Part shown: positions 8,200 to 17,087 of the stretch, one piece after another
Layout: each line of letters opens with the position of its first letter
Position numbering within the stretch: the first letter of the stretch is position 1
Source: Raineya sp.
GTDB taxonomy: Bacteria > Bacteroidota > Bacteroidia > Cytophagales > Thermonemataceae
Direction: 5' to 3'
DNA length: 64,000 bases
NCBI GenBank assembly: GCA_025454915.1
Contig: JALONN010000011.1
Coordinates: 62,001-126,000, forward strand
Program-made: the position numbers and the translations under genes
Notes under the pieces: generated by a model
Databases searched by the model: none
Told to the model about the DNA's origin: nothing
The model's input: only the letters and a program-made list of their open reading frames with translations

Positions 8200-9178
8200 A
8201 GCAAGAGTCCACATAACTGAATACCAAATTGGAAGCCAAACGAGCTGTTCTTCCATCCAAATCATATTTTGGATTGAGCTCTGCCACATCAAAAGCTAAA
8301 ACTTTACCCGTTTGACTGATAAATTTAATTAAATCGGCTACGATGGTTGGATAGATACCCAAACCATTTAAAGCACTTACTCCAGGAGCATAAGCAGCTG
8401 AGAATACATCTAAGCAGATTGTAACATAAATATAATCCACATCTGCCATAAAATCTGAAAGTTGCTTGTGTATTTGGTCAATAAACATAAAATCAAGTCT
8501 TTCAGATAAAATATGTCGAACACCCCAATGCTCAGCCGTTTTAAATAATTTAGGAGTATTACTTACCCTCTGAATACCCAATACAAAATAATTGAAGGAT
8601 TGATTTTTTTTCTGTAAATCTTTGGCTATTTGTAAAAAAGGTGTTCCCGAAGAGGGTTTGTTATCAATGGTTTCTCTCATATCAAAATGAGCATCAAAAT
8701 TGATAATTCCCAAACGGGCATTTTTCTTTTCGACAAACTTTTTAATTCCTAAATAATGACCATATGCTATTTCATGTCCGCCTCCCAGCAAAATAGTTTT
8801 ATAGTTATTATCAACAATTTTTTCAATCACTTCGCCTAAGTCTTCTTGAGCATCTTCTAGAAACTCACCTAAACAAAATATGTCACCAGTATCCAACAAA
8901 GAAACTCTTTCTTCAAAATGCCAAGGCAGATTGGAGAGATGGCTTCTGAGGACAGTAGCTCCTTCAGCAGCACCCAATCGCCCCTGATTTCTTCTTACAC
9001 CTTCATCAGAACAAAAACCTAACAAAGCAAAGCCTTTTTGACTCTCTTTGAGTTCTGGGAATATCGTAGAGTCATTGATGCTTGTAATATGTATTTTTTG
9101 ATGCCAACGCAGTCCGTCTTTTCCATCTATTAAATCTTCTCTACCTCGCCAGTTTTTTTTATCAGGTTTACGATACAT
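8189..9178 (-). CDS. hutG: Formimidoylglutamase (ureohydrolase family)
   Basis: A 329-residue arginase/agmatinase-fold enzyme. The dimanganese-binding motifs are GGGHE (about 131-135), NFDAHFDM (about 159-166) and the third acidic motif LDVFSAAYAPGVSA. The latter matches formimidoylglutamase more than arginase or agmatinase. It would cleave N-formimidoyl-L-glutamate to glutamate and formamide in histidine breakdown. No other hut genes are nearby, so the assignment rests on sequence alone. Agmatinase-like activity is the main alternative. Confidence 0.82.
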   Translation of the reverse strand: MYRKPDKKNWRGREDLIDGKDGLRWHQKIHITSINDSTIFPELKESQKGFALLGFCSDEGVRRNQGRLGAAEGATVLRSHLSNLPWHFEERVSLLDTGDIFCLGEFLEDAQEDLGEVIEKIVDNNYKTILLGGGHEIAYGHYLGIKKFVEKKNARLGIINFDAHFDMRETIDNKPSSGTPFLQIAKDLQKKNQSFNYFVLGIQRVSNTPKLFKTAEHWGVRHILSERLDFMFIDQIHKQLSDFMADVDYIYVTICLDVFSAAYAPGVSALNGLGIYPTIVADLIKFISQTGKVLAFDVAELNPKYDLDGRTARLASNLVFSYVDSCSMA

Positions 9179-9223
9179 AAGCTATTGAAAATAATTAGAA
9201 TATTTATTGACAACGAATGTATA

Positions 9224-9231
9224 TAAATTTG
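9224..9231 (+). promoter_or_regulatory. Candidate -7 promoter box for the GT39-like gene
   Basis: TAAATTTG is an exact TAnnTTTG match 46 nt before ATG 9278. A TTGAC lies 14 nt upstream, closer than the usual 19-21 nt. Confidence 0.4.
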
Positions 9232-9277
9232 TACCTTTTTCCAAGAAAAAACTGAATTTTACAAAATATCAGAACTT

Positions 9278-11002
9278 ATGCGAGTATCAAAAATTATATT
9301 TTATTCTATGACTATTTTGCTTTTGGTTCTACTTGTATGGGTGGGAATGTGGTGGCATTATTTTTATACTAATTCTTATGAAATTATACTAAAAAATTAT
9401 TTAAGAAATCATAATCAGATTTATAGACCTGATTTATTTGCAAAACAACTTTTTACATTTCAAACTTATCAACAAGCTCTTTCTTGGCTATTAATAGGCT
9501 TTAATATTATCTATCTATTAAAAACTTTCTTGTGGTATTCTCAAAAAAAAGTATTGAATCAGATAGAAAGTTTATCTGCATATTTTGATTCTATTCAAAA
9601 AAGTATCAAAAATATATATATGCTACATACAAAGTCACAAAAGAAAATGCTTCTAGTGTTGATAAGTTGTGTGCTGATACATCAAATCTATATATATATA
9701 ACTATTTTTATAGCTATGGATGAGTCATTTTCATGGCTTTATTTTGCATCACAGGGGGTAGAAGTAACCATGACTCACTATCCTGTACCCAACAATCATG
9801 TTTTTTATAATTTATGTAGTGGTTTTTGGAATTTGCTAATATCTGATGATATTCTAGCCATGCGTATGACTTCTATACTTTCTTTTTGGATATTATGTGT
9901 GGTATCCTATCTTTATTTATATCGAAAAACTAATTTTTTGACAGCATACATGAGTATTATGATAATGGGATTAGGGTTCAGTCAGTCAGTATTTTCTGTG
10001 CAGGCAAGAGGATATATGTTATGTACATTTTTTATTGTTATAGCTCTTTTTTGTTTGTTTGAATATCTTGAAAAAAGGCAATTACCATATATTTATATTT
10101 TTACAATCTCCTGTATATTAGGATTCTATACAATACCTGTGTTTTTATTTGCAATGGTAGCTTTTTATGGATATTTACTATGGCAATTTCTTCGAAAAAA
10201 GCATCGAGATGTATTTCAAACGTTTTTTATAGTAGGCTTACTGGTGGCTTCCTGTGTATATTTATTGTATTTGCCAGTTTTGGTGTATAGTGGAAAAAAT
10301 GCTCTGATAGGCAATGAAAATGTTAGTCCTACAAGTTATGATACTTACTACTTTTTTACATATATCTTACCAATTGCTATCAGAGAGTCGATTATTTATG
10401 TTTTTAGTATTCCTAAATATATGGCATTTACAGGTTCCTTATTGACTACTATCATTAGTTTTTATCTCTTAAAAAGACGAAAGGAAATCGAATTTGCATC
10501 CTTTTATGAAAATTTCTGGACTTTCATTCTAGTTTCGTTGTTAACAGCAGGTATCATAATATATATGATGCAGGCATTCCCCTTTTATCGTGTATGGACA
10601 TATTATGCTGTTTTTCTTGCTTTTATACTAGGTATAATAATGAATCAGTGGATGAAAACTTTCGTCAATATTCGTTTGAGCCTTTTTTTGACATTGATGT
10701 TTTTCTTTTCTTTTGCTCAGTTTCATCAGGAAATAGAAGATTTCTATGACCCTAAAGCCTATACACACCATAAAAGATTAGAAAAAGAAATCATAAAAAA
10801 TATAGAAGAAAGATATACATTTTACACATCAGAGGAGGCTTTTTATGTTCGTTTCTGGCTGAAATACTATAATGTAGAATATCTATTAAAACAAAATCCT
10901 TGTAGTGCTGCTGTTATTATAAAAGATGTGGCAGAACCTGCTCCCGCTTGTCATCAGGATTTTACAGATTTTTGGTTTTTAAGATTTTATGAAAACCATT
11001 AA
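9278..11002 (+). CDS. Polytopic glycosyltransferase-like membrane protein (GT39/ArnT-like)
   Basis: A 574-residue inner-membrane protein with about 11-13 hydrophobic helices and a short C-terminal soluble tail. An acidic pair (Asp148-Glu149 in AMDESFSW) lies in an early extracytoplasmic loop, as in GT-C fold enzymes (PMT, ArnT, GT39) that use polyprenyl-phosphate sugars. This suggests transfer of a sugar at the periplasmic face, but donor and acceptor cannot be read from sequence. It converges with the DUF418 gene and overlaps it by 4 nt. Confidence 0.7.
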   Translation: MRVSKIIFYSMTILLLVLLVWVGMWWHYFYTNSYEIILKNYLRNHNQIYRPDLFAKQLFTFQTYQQALSWLLIGFNIIYLLKTFLWYSQKKVLNQIESLSAYFDSIQKSIKNIYMLHTKSQKKMLLVLISCVLIHQIYIYITIFIAMDESFSWLYFASQGVEVTMTHYPVPNNHVFYNLCSGFWNLLISDDILAMRMTSILSFWILCVVSYLYLYRKTNFLTAYMSIMIMGLGFSQSVFSVQARGYMLCTFFIVIALFCLFEYLEKRQLPYIYIFTISCILGFYTIPVFLFAMVAFYGYLLWQFLRKKHRDVFQTFFIVGLLVASCVYLLYLPVLVYSGKNALIGNENVSPTSYDTYYFFTYILPIAIRESIIYVFSIPKYMAFTGSLLTTIISFYLLKRRKEIEFASFYENFWTFILVSLLTAGIIIYMMQAFPFYRVWTYYAVFLAFILGIIMNQWMKTFVNIRLSLFLTLMFFFSFAQFHQEIEDFYDPKAYTHHKRLEKEIIKNIEERYTFYTSEEAFYVRFWLKYYNVEYLLKQNPCSAAVIIKDVAEPAPACHQDFTDFWFLRFYENH

Positions 11003-12075
11003 CCTGAAAACTTTCGCATAAAGGTTTCAAAAATCCCATGTTTATATTTTTTGAGCCAAAAATAGCTTAATAGAATGCTTAGTAAAAAATAAATTATTGA
11101 AAATAAGAGTATCCAATATGGAGCAATAGCCTTTTGTGTATTGATAGTACCCTGATATGAGGTGTTGGTTATGAACGAAAAGATAATCATGCCAATTGTT
11201 AAATGAGAAATATAGTGAGTTAAAGTCATTTTTCCTGTATTTACCAAAACTTGAGTAATTTTTAGGTGATGTATTCTTTCTCCTAAAAACATACAAAAGC
11301 TAATAATCATCAAACTAAAAGCAGAAGTACTGAGCATAAAAGGTAAAAAAGGAGGAATATAATCTGACTGTAAGTAAAACAACAAATCTTTATCTGTAAT
11401 ATATTTGTTTGCAGTTTCTTGCAGAATGTAGATGCTGATATAAATAATTAGTCCTGTAAGGAATGTATATTTTTTGAAGAAGCTATTTTGCCAATCAAGC
11501 CTGCCAAGCCACATACCTAACAAGAAATAAGCCACCCAAGGGAAAATAGGATTCCAGCCATTATAAAATGTGTTTCTTAGAAAACCTTCCAACGTCCAGA
11601 AATCTGTATAACTAAGAGTATCAAAATTCCAACCTTGTTCATAAGGAATAATGAGTAATAATATATGGAATATGACAATAGCCGTAAAAGCAAACCACAA
11701 ATAGTATTTTTTTGGTAAAAATATCACAAGAATAGCAATATGCATGTAGCCTGCATAAAAATGTAAAATATCGGCAGACCACCAAGTATAAAGAAGTAAA
11801 CCTATTATAAATAGAAACCAAGAGCGTTTGTGAATAATATTTTTGATATTTCTTTTTTCTTCAGGGTTGTAATTGGGTTTATTTGACATCAGAGAAAGTA
11901 CCATTCCTGCAAGAATGACAAAAACAGAACTAGAATTTCCGTTGAAGAGAGTAAGAAACTTTCCTAAAACACTAGTATCTTGATGAGAGCCAAAAACGGT
12001 GTTGAAATTTACGATAAACATTCCAAAAATGGCGTAAGCTCTTGCTAAATCAAATCCTATAACTCGGTCTTTCAT
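10999..12075 (-). CDS. DUF418 family membrane protein
   Basis: A 358-residue protein with about 9-10 hydrophobic helices. The N-terminus (GFDLARAYAIFGMFIVNF) and the C-terminal GKMTLTHYISH region fit the DUF418/YeiB family, related to acyltransferase-3 and heparan-alpha-glucosaminide acetyltransferase folds. Members are thought to move acyl groups across the membrane or to act in envelope modification, but the role is unproven. It may be transcribed separately from the Crp/Fnr gene that lies downstream at 12144 on the opposite side of a spacer. Confidence 0.75.
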   Translation of the reverse strand: MKDRVIGFDLARAYAIFGMFIVNFNTVFGSHQDTSVLGKFLTLFNGNSSSVFVILAGMVLSLMSNKPNYNPEEKRNIKNIIHKRSWFLFIIGLLLYTWWSADILHFYAGYMHIAILVIFLPKKYYLWFAFTAIVIFHILLLIIPYEQGWNFDTLSYTDFWTLEGFLRNTFYNGWNPIFPWVAYFLLGMWLGRLDWQNSFFKKYTFLTGLIIYISIYILQETANKYITDKDLLFYLQSDYIPPFLPFMLSTSAFSLMIISFCMFLGERIHHLKITQVLVNTGKMTLTHYISHLTIGMIIFSFITNTSYQGTINTQKAIAPYWILLFSIIYFLLSILLSYFWLKKYKHGIFETFMRKFSG

Positions 12076-12143
12076 AATTTTTTTGTTTCTACAAAAAAAG
12101 AAGAAAGACTTTAAGTAAAATTTGACCTAAGTCAAAGAAGTTA

Positions 12144-12710
12144 TCAGATTTTAGCCCTAATACGACTCAAGGTTTCTAGCGAAATACCTAAATAAGAAGC
12201 AATATGAGTAAGGGGTACAAATTGTACAATTTGAGGCTGTTTTTCAAGAAGATTCAGATAACGCTCAGAAGCACTCAATGTATGAAATTCAAATAATCGT
12301 TCTTCGAGCCAAATAGCATAATATTCTGTAAGCATCAAATCTAATTCGGTCAATTTTGGAAATTGTTGCTTCATTTTTTGGAACAAAGTATAATCTGTAA
12401 CAGCTACCGAAATATCTGTAAGGGCTTGAATATATTCTTTACTGGGTTTTTGGAGTGTATAACTCTCAAAAGAGACAGCCAAATCATCTTCAAAATACAA
12501 TTCGGTTGTGATGTCTTTTCCATCATGCAGATAATATTTGCGAGCTATACCTCTGATTATCCAATAACTTTTTCGACAAACATCATCTTGTTTCAGTAAA
12601 AAATCCCCTTTAGCAAAATGCTGAATGGGACTCATATTATTGAAAATTTTGGAAGAATCTACATCCAAATTTGTAATAAAATCTCTGATTTTTTGGAGAT
12701 AGGAATGCAT
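12144..12710 (-). CDS. Crp/Fnr family transcriptional regulator
   Basis: A 188-residue protein with an N-terminal beta-roll cyclic-nucleotide-binding-like domain and a C-terminal HTH (PLTHIASYLGISLETLSRIRAK). It has the same architecture as the regulator at 6084-6653 but the sequences are well diverged. No Fnr-type Cys cluster is visible. Upstream of its ATG is a degraded copy of the end of a pentapeptide-repeat gene. Confidence 0.88.
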   Translation of the reverse strand: MHSYLQKIRDFITNLDVDSSKIFNNMSPIQHFAKGDFLLKQDDVCRKSYWIIRGIARKYYLHDGKDITTELYFEDDLAVSFESYTLQKPSKEYIQALTDISVAVTDYTLFQKMKQQFPKLTELDLMLTEYYAIWLEERLFEFHTLSASERYLNLLEKQPQIVQFVPLTHIASYLGISLETLSRIRAKI

Positions 12711-12712
12711 AG

Positions 12713-12802
12713 TTATTCCACAACAATATCGTAGTTACTCAAAAAGACTAAAGAATCTGTATTTAAAAACTTGTTTTTCTTTATTTTAGACTGTTTAATA
12801 AT
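12713..12802 (-). pseudogene. Remnant of the 3' end of a pentapeptide-repeat gene
   Basis: On the minus strand a frame without a start codon encodes KNKFLNTDSLVFLSNYDIVVE and stops at 12713. It aligns without gaps to the end of the intact pentapeptide gene at 13295 (KFSTSGLLGLLSKYDIIVE), and the DNA is alike too (TCCACAA.AATATC). It is in frame with, and directly follows, the stop of the 141-residue lipoprotein gene. It therefore looks like the leftover end of a second pentapeptide-gene copy. Confidence 0.75.
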
Positions 12803-13228
12803 TTAATCTAAAATACCAGAAGCCTCTTGAAAAACGAATTCAGTTGAATTGCCATCTTGTTTGATACTAAACTTCAAGTTCTCTAGTTTAGCACCACTAT
12901 AGCCCATGCCTTTGTTTTTCAGTATGTTATCAATCCCTTTTTGAGAGTTATTCACAGAGAGGATAATTTTGGCACAAAGTCCATCCCCTTGAATGTGAGC
13001 ATGGATATATTTTGAGGTTTTATCTTCTTGGTAAGTATCTACCCAATAGGTTAGTTTGGATTTGTCTATTTTTGCTAATAGCATCACTAATTCATCTTTA
13101 TATTCTTTTGAATCCGGAGAATATTTATTGAAGATAGCATTTGTGTTTTCGCAAACAGGTCTGTCGCATGAAGCAATAGACATTAACACGAAAAAAAACA
13201 TTAGACTTTTGAAAACATATTTTGTCAT
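12803..13228 (-). CDS. Putative lipoprotein, function unknown
   Basis: 141 residues with a signal peptide and lipobox (SIASC, Cys at about residue 21), then a mixed alpha/beta domain that I do not recognise. It lies between an intact pentapeptide-repeat gene and a degraded copy of that gene's 3' end, as if inserted into or replacing part of a duplicated gene. The neighbouring spacers are AT-rich. Confidence 0.7.
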   Translation of the reverse strand: MTKYVFKSLMFFFVLMSIASCDRPVCENTNAIFNKYSPDSKEYKDELVMLLAKIDKSKLTYWVDTYQEDKTSKYIHAHIQGDGLCAKIILSVNNSQKGIDNILKNKGMGYSGAKLENLKFSIKQDGNSTEFVFQEASGILD

Positions 13229-13294
13229 AATTGTCTTTAGTTTTGATTTATTAACAAATGTGTAATTTTGTTTAAATAAAGTAAGTTAATTAAA

Positions 13295-13861
13295 CTACTC
13301 CACAATAATATCATATTTACTCAACAAACCCAGTAAGCCTGATGTTGAAAACTTCGTTTTCTTGGGCTTGTTATTTTCTAAATCTATGGTGTAATTGTAA
13401 GCAGTCATGAAGTCTGTTTTTTCTAAATGGGTATTCTCGAAAATAGCTTTAGAAAGATTACAGGCTTCAAAAACTACCTGAGTTAAATCTGTTTCTGTGA
13501 AATCTGCTTCCTCCAAATCGCAGTTTTTAAACGTTGTACCTTTGAGTTTTAATTGATAGAAAGAAGCCAGTTTGAGTTGGCAATTCTCAAATTTAAAAGC
13601 CAGTAAAAACTCATTTGCATTCTGAAAATGCAAGCCTAAAAGTTTACAATTTTTGAAGTGTACTGTTTTAAAACTTGTTGATTTATAGATTTTTGCCATA
13701 CTTACATTGCAACTCTCAAACTCACATTCCGAAAAAGTGATATGTGATAAATCCACACCCGAAAAGTTACAGTTTGTAAAACTGCAAGCTTCATACTCTC
13801 CTTTGGGAAGTAGTGTTTCTGTAAAATCTATCTTATCAAAGTTTTGTTCTGATGTGTACAT
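13295..13861 (-). CDS. Pentapeptide repeat protein
   Basis: 188 residues from ATG 13861; an ORF start at 13966 would overlap the upstream gene by about 100 nt and adds a non-repeat leader. The sequence is a regular A(D/N)LXX-type array with many Cys, Phe and Leu at the inward positions (CSFTNCNFSGVDLSHITF and so on), ending LLGLLSKYDIIVE. It should fold as a right-handed quadrilateral beta-helix. The size is close to McbG-type proteins that protect DNA gyrase, but that function is only a possibility. It follows the 255-residue gene by 1 nt. Confidence 0.85.
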   Translation of the reverse strand: MYTSEQNFDKIDFTETLLPKGEYEACSFTNCNFSGVDLSHITFSECEFESCNVSMAKIYKSTSFKTVHFKNCKLLGLHFQNANEFLLAFKFENCQLKLASFYQLKLKGTTFKNCDLEEADFTETDLTQVVFEACNLSKAIFENTHLEKTDFMTAYNYTIDLENNKPKKTKFSTSGLLGLLSKYDIIVE

Positions 13862-13862
13862 T

Positions 13863-14630
13863 TTATTCTTTTGGAGAAAGAAGTTGGTATAAATATTCTC
13901 TACATTTATCTTGAAATTTATGAGCAATCTCAGATACAATTTTATATTGATTCCAAAAATCAACACTATTAGATAATTCAGAAAAAATTTGCGAATTATT
14001 ACCTAAAAATCTTTTCCGTTTTTCATCATAAGATTTTAAATATGCTTCATCTTCATCAAAATTATTTATTATTTGAGTTTTTTCTTCTAGTTCAAATTCT
14101 AAAACTTTAATATCATTTGCATTTGATATCAATTTGCTTAAAATATTAATTCTTATATTAAGCAAGTTTAAAGCAGCCTCATAAATTTCATTGGCTAATT
14201 GAATAATATCAGGGTCTTTGATAAATAAAGTTAATCTTGTTTGACTATTGTTACAGTCATTTTGTGCTTTGAATATTTCTTTCGGATAGGAAAAAAGGCT
14301 ATCTATATCAAAACTATTAATACCATTGAGTGAAGGGTCTTTTATTAAATGTAAATATTTAAAATATTTTTCATTAAAATCTACAATAGCATTTCTTTCT
14401 TCATTAAATAAGCCAAATTGTATATTATTGGATAATAGTAGATTAGCTTTTAATTTTTCTATTTCTTTGGTAAAAGCAATTTTAACTTCTTCAGTTTTTT
14501 TAGTAATTTCTGCTATATCTTGTTTATCTGCAAGGTTTTTACCTTTTGCAGTAAAATAACTTGTGGCTACAATTCCAATAGCAGAGCCAATCAGTGAAGC
14601 AATTGATGTATAAATAAATAACTCATCCAT
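13863..14630 (-). CDS. Membrane-anchored coiled-coil protein, function unknown
   Basis: 255 residues. One N-terminal transmembrane helix (about residues 7-27, Gly/Ala-rich) is followed by a Lys/Glu-rich coiled-coil-like segment (about 30-65) and a mostly helical, Asn-rich cytoplasmic domain. No enzymatic motif is visible and no family is recognised. It is packed between lptB (5 nt upstream) and the pentapeptide gene (1 nt downstream), so all three are probably one transcript. It is visibly more AT-rich than lptB, suggesting later acquisition. Confidence 0.65.
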   Translation of the reverse strand: MDELFIYTSIASLIGSAIGIVATSYFTAKGKNLADKQDIAEITKKTEEVKIAFTKEIEKLKANLLLSNNIQFGLFNEERNAIVDFNEKYFKYLHLIKDPSLNGINSFDIDSLFSYPKEIFKAQNDCNNSQTRLTLFIKDPDIIQLANEIYEAALNLLNIRINILSKLISNANDIKVLEFELEEKTQIINNFDEDEAYLKSYDEKRKRFLGNNSQIFSELSNSVDFWNQYKIVSEIAHKFQDKCREYLYQLLSPKE

Positions 14631-14635
14631 AAATT

Positions 14636-15376
14636 TTACACTTGAAATACCTTTTTCTTAAACTCATACAACTCTCCTAAGTATTTTTTACGTACTTCTT
14701 CGTCTTGGGCTAAAAATTCGGGTACACCTTCTTTAAACACTTTTCCTTCACTCATTACATACACCCAGTCTGTAATTGAAAGGGTTTCGTCAGCGTTGTG
14801 GTCGGTGATGAGAACACCTAAGTTTTTAAATTTGAGTTTATAGACAATTTTTTGAATTTCTTCTACAGCAAGGGGGTCAACACCGGCGAAAGGCTCATCC
14901 AATAGAATAAATTTTGGTTTGGTAGCTAAGGCTCTTGCTATTTCGGTACGTCTGCGTTCACCTCCAGAAAGTACCTTTCCCATGTTTTTACGGACATGTG
15001 TAAGACTGAATTCTTCTAAAAGCTCTTCTGTACGTTCTTTTTGTTCTTTTTTGGGAATATTCATCATTTCAAGTACAGCCTTGATGTTGTCCTCAACAGT
15101 CAGGTTTCTAAAAACAGAGGCTTCCTGAGCCAGATATCCAAGCCCCAATCTTGCTCTTTTGAACATGGGTAATGCTGTAATTTCTTGGTCTTCTAAAAAA
15201 ATACGTCCTTCATCGGGTTTAACCAAACCCACAGTCATGTAGAAAGTAGTAGTTTTTCCTGCTCCATTGTGTCCCAAAAGTCCTACAATTTGCCCTTGTT
15301 CTACCTGTACCGATACATTATTTACTACGTAGCGTTTGCCATAACGCTTAATCAGATTTTCAGCTCGTAACTTCAT
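14636..15376 (-). CDS. lptB: LPS export ABC transporter ATP-binding protein LptB
   Basis: A 246-residue ABC ATPase with Walker [11 protein letters not shown] (about 34-43), signature LSGGERRR (about 137-144), Walker B FILLDEP and the switch His in ITDHNADE. The LptB-type features ([31 protein letters not shown]) are well conserved. It powers LptFG-dependent transfer of lipopolysaccharide from the inner membrane to the outer membrane. No lptFG gene is adjacent, as is common in Bacteroidota. Confidence 0.95.
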   Translation of the reverse strand: MKLRAENLIKRYGKRYVVNNVSVQVEQGQIVGLLGHNGAGKTTTFYMTVGLVKPDEGRIFLEDQEITALPMFKRARLGLGYLAQEASVFRNLTVEDNIKAVLEMMNIPKKEQKERTEELLEEFSLTHVRKNMGKVLSGGERRRTEIARALATKPKFILLDEPFAGVDPLAVEEIQKIVYKLKFKNLGVLITDHNADETLSITDWVYVMSEGKVFKEGVPEFLAQDEEVRKKYLGELYEFKKKVFQV

Positions 15377-15484
15377 GGTTTATTCAGATTTCCCGAAAAT
15401 TATACAAAACCTTTGCCAAAGGTCAGAATAAAATATTATTTTTACAAGGTAAAAGACAAATCGAAATGATTAAACAAACAAATT

Positions 15485-16519
15485 ATGTTGTATAAATTAT
15501 TTGGAAAAAGTGGTTTGCGTGTATCTGAAATATGCTTAGGTACGATGACATTCGGAACAGAATGGGGTACAGGTGCAGATAAGGACGAAAGTAAAAAAAT
15601 ATTTGATGCCTTTGCAGATAAAGGTGGAAACTTTATAGATACAGCCAACCGATATACTGAAGGTACGAGTGAAAAATGGGTTGGAGAATTTATCGCTTCA
15701 CAAAGAGACTATTTTGTATTGGCAACTAAATACACCCTTTATGATGATCGTAAAGACCCTAATGCATCAGGGAATCATAGAAAAAATCTGCGTCGTTCGG
15801 TTGAGGAAAGCCTTAAAAGAATGAAAACAGAGTATATTGATTTACTTTGGCTACACATGTGGGATTTTACAACTGGTGTGGACGAAGTCATGCGAAGCCT
15901 CGATGATTTGGTACGTTCAGGAAAAGTAAATTATATAGGTGTTTCTGATACGCCAGCTTGGATTGTAGCCAAAGCCAATACACTTGCCGAACTCAGAGGT
16001 TGGGAAGCTTTTGTTGGTTTGCAGGTAGAATACAGTTTAATTCAGCGTACACCTGAACGAGATTTGATTCCAATGGCTAAAGATTTTGGAATGGCTATTA
16101 CGCCTTGGTCGCCACTTGGAGCAGGAATGCTGACAGGAAAATATAATGATGGTATTGATAAAGAAGGCAGACTGACAGAAAACAGCCGAAAAATCAATGA
16201 TAAAAACAGGCAAATTGCTAAAAAAGTAAGTGAGTTTGCTCAAAAACTGGGTTATAGTTCTGCACAAGTAGCTTTAAATTGGTTAAGACAAAAAGATGAA
16301 CAAATCATGCCTATTGTGGGTTCTCGTAAAGTCAGCCAGATTGAAGACTGTTTGGGTTGTTTGCGTTTTGAACTCCCCAATGAGATGATGCAGGAACTCA
16401 ACACAATTAGCGAAATAGAATTAGGTTTTCCTCACGATTTCTATAGCTTACCAACAGTTCAGGAAGTAATATTTGGAGATAACGCCAAAAAAATAGTCAA
16501 CCATAAAACACACTCATAA
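15485..16519 (+). CDS. Aldo/keto reductase
   Basis: A 344-residue TIM-barrel NADPH-dependent oxidoreductase. The AKR tetrad is visible: Asp and Tyr in DTANRYTEG (about 55-63), Lys in ATKYTLY (about 85) and His in LLWLHMW (about 125). NADPH-binding elements lie near the C-terminus (PIVGSRKVSQIEDCL). It resembles YhdN/YajO-type enzymes. The physiological substrate is unknown. A LemA-like gene follows after 5 nt. Confidence 0.92.
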   Translation: MLYKLFGKSGLRVSEICLGTMTFGTEWGTGADKDESKKIFDAFADKGGNFIDTANRYTEGTSEKWVGEFIASQRDYFVLATKYTLYDDRKDPNASGNHRKNLRRSVEESLKRMKTEYIDLLWLHMWDFTTGVDEVMRSLDDLVRSGKVNYIGVSDTPAWIVAKANTLAELRGWEAFVGLQVEYSLIQRTPERDLIPMAKDFGMAITPWSPLGAGMLTGKYNDGIDKEGRLTENSRKINDKNRQIAKKVSEFAQKLGYSSAQVALNWLRQKDEQIMPIVGSRKVSQIEDCLGCLRFELPNEMMQELNTISEIELGFPHDFYSLPTVQEVIFGDNAKKIVNHKTHS

Positions 16520-16524
16520 AATTT

Positions 16525-17055
16525 ATGTTCTATTTGTTAGTAATTAAATCTATTGGAATACTTCCTGTGGCTTTGGCAATGGGAAGCTTTTTGTTTTTGA
16601 TATTTCTTTTAAGCTATCATACTCTCCAAAAATCGTTTAGAGAAGTAGAACAATGCAGGGAAGCTTACTTAGAAACTAGTAGAAATAAATATCAGATAGC
16701 CAATCAGATAGTGAATGTTTTAAGAGAGAAAGGAGATGACTCTTTCAGTTATGATAAGATGCTCAGCTTAGGAAGTACATTGATGAGTACACAGGTCAAT
16801 ATAGAAGAAAACATGAGGGCTAATGTGGGGGTACAAAAAGAAATAGATTTATTACAGGCAATAATCACAAATACACCACAACTGAAACAAGATTCTCAAA
16901 TTCAGGAACTTGTAAACCAACTCGTTACGAAGGATACATCATATTTAATAGCATATAAGAAATATGCCTATAACCTTAAATACTACAATAATTTTGTTGC
17001 CAAAATGCCTTCTAAATTAGTAGCTCAAATAGCAGGTTTTAAAAAGTTTGCATAA
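16525..17055 (+). CDS. LemA-like membrane protein
   Basis: A 176-residue protein with one N-terminal transmembrane helix (about 6-32) followed by long helices. The end (AYNLKYYNNFVAKMPSKLV, then AGFKKF) resembles the LemA C-terminal signature (YN..V..FPS.LIA...GF), so it is probably a divergent LemA family member. LemA proteins are small membrane proteins of uncertain role. It is probably in an operon with the upstream aldo/keto reductase and ends in a strong hairpin terminator. Confidence 0.65.
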   Translation: MFYLLVIKSIGILPVALAMGSFLFLIFLLSYHTLQKSFREVEQCREAYLETSRNKYQIANQIVNVLREKGDDSFSYDKMLSLGSTLMSTQVNIEENMRANVGVQKEIDLLQAIITNTPQLKQDSQIQELVNQLVTKDTSYLIAYKKYAYNLKYYNNFVAKMPSKLVAQIAGFKKFA

Positions 17056-17087
17056 AAAAAACCTCTCTTTTCAGAGAGGTTTTTTTT
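17056..17087. terminator. Bidirectional intrinsic terminator
   Basis: Hairpin with arms AAAACCTCTC and GAGAGGTTTT and long A/T flanks. It serves the LemA-like gene on the plus strand and the OmpA lipoprotein gene on the minus strand. Confidence 0.9.

Noticed and set aside
7737..8204. 155-residue minus-strand ORF
   Set aside because: Antisense to the SDR gene, whose motifs on the plus strand are clear.
10999..11002. Frameshift or fusion at the GT39-like/DUF418 overlap
   Set aside because: The two genes are convergent and merely share 4 nt at their stop codons; both are full length.
13863..13966. Extended N-terminus of the pentapeptide gene to 13966
   Set aside because: It would overlap the 255-residue gene by about 100 nt and adds non-repeat sequence; ATG 13861 follows the upstream stop closely.
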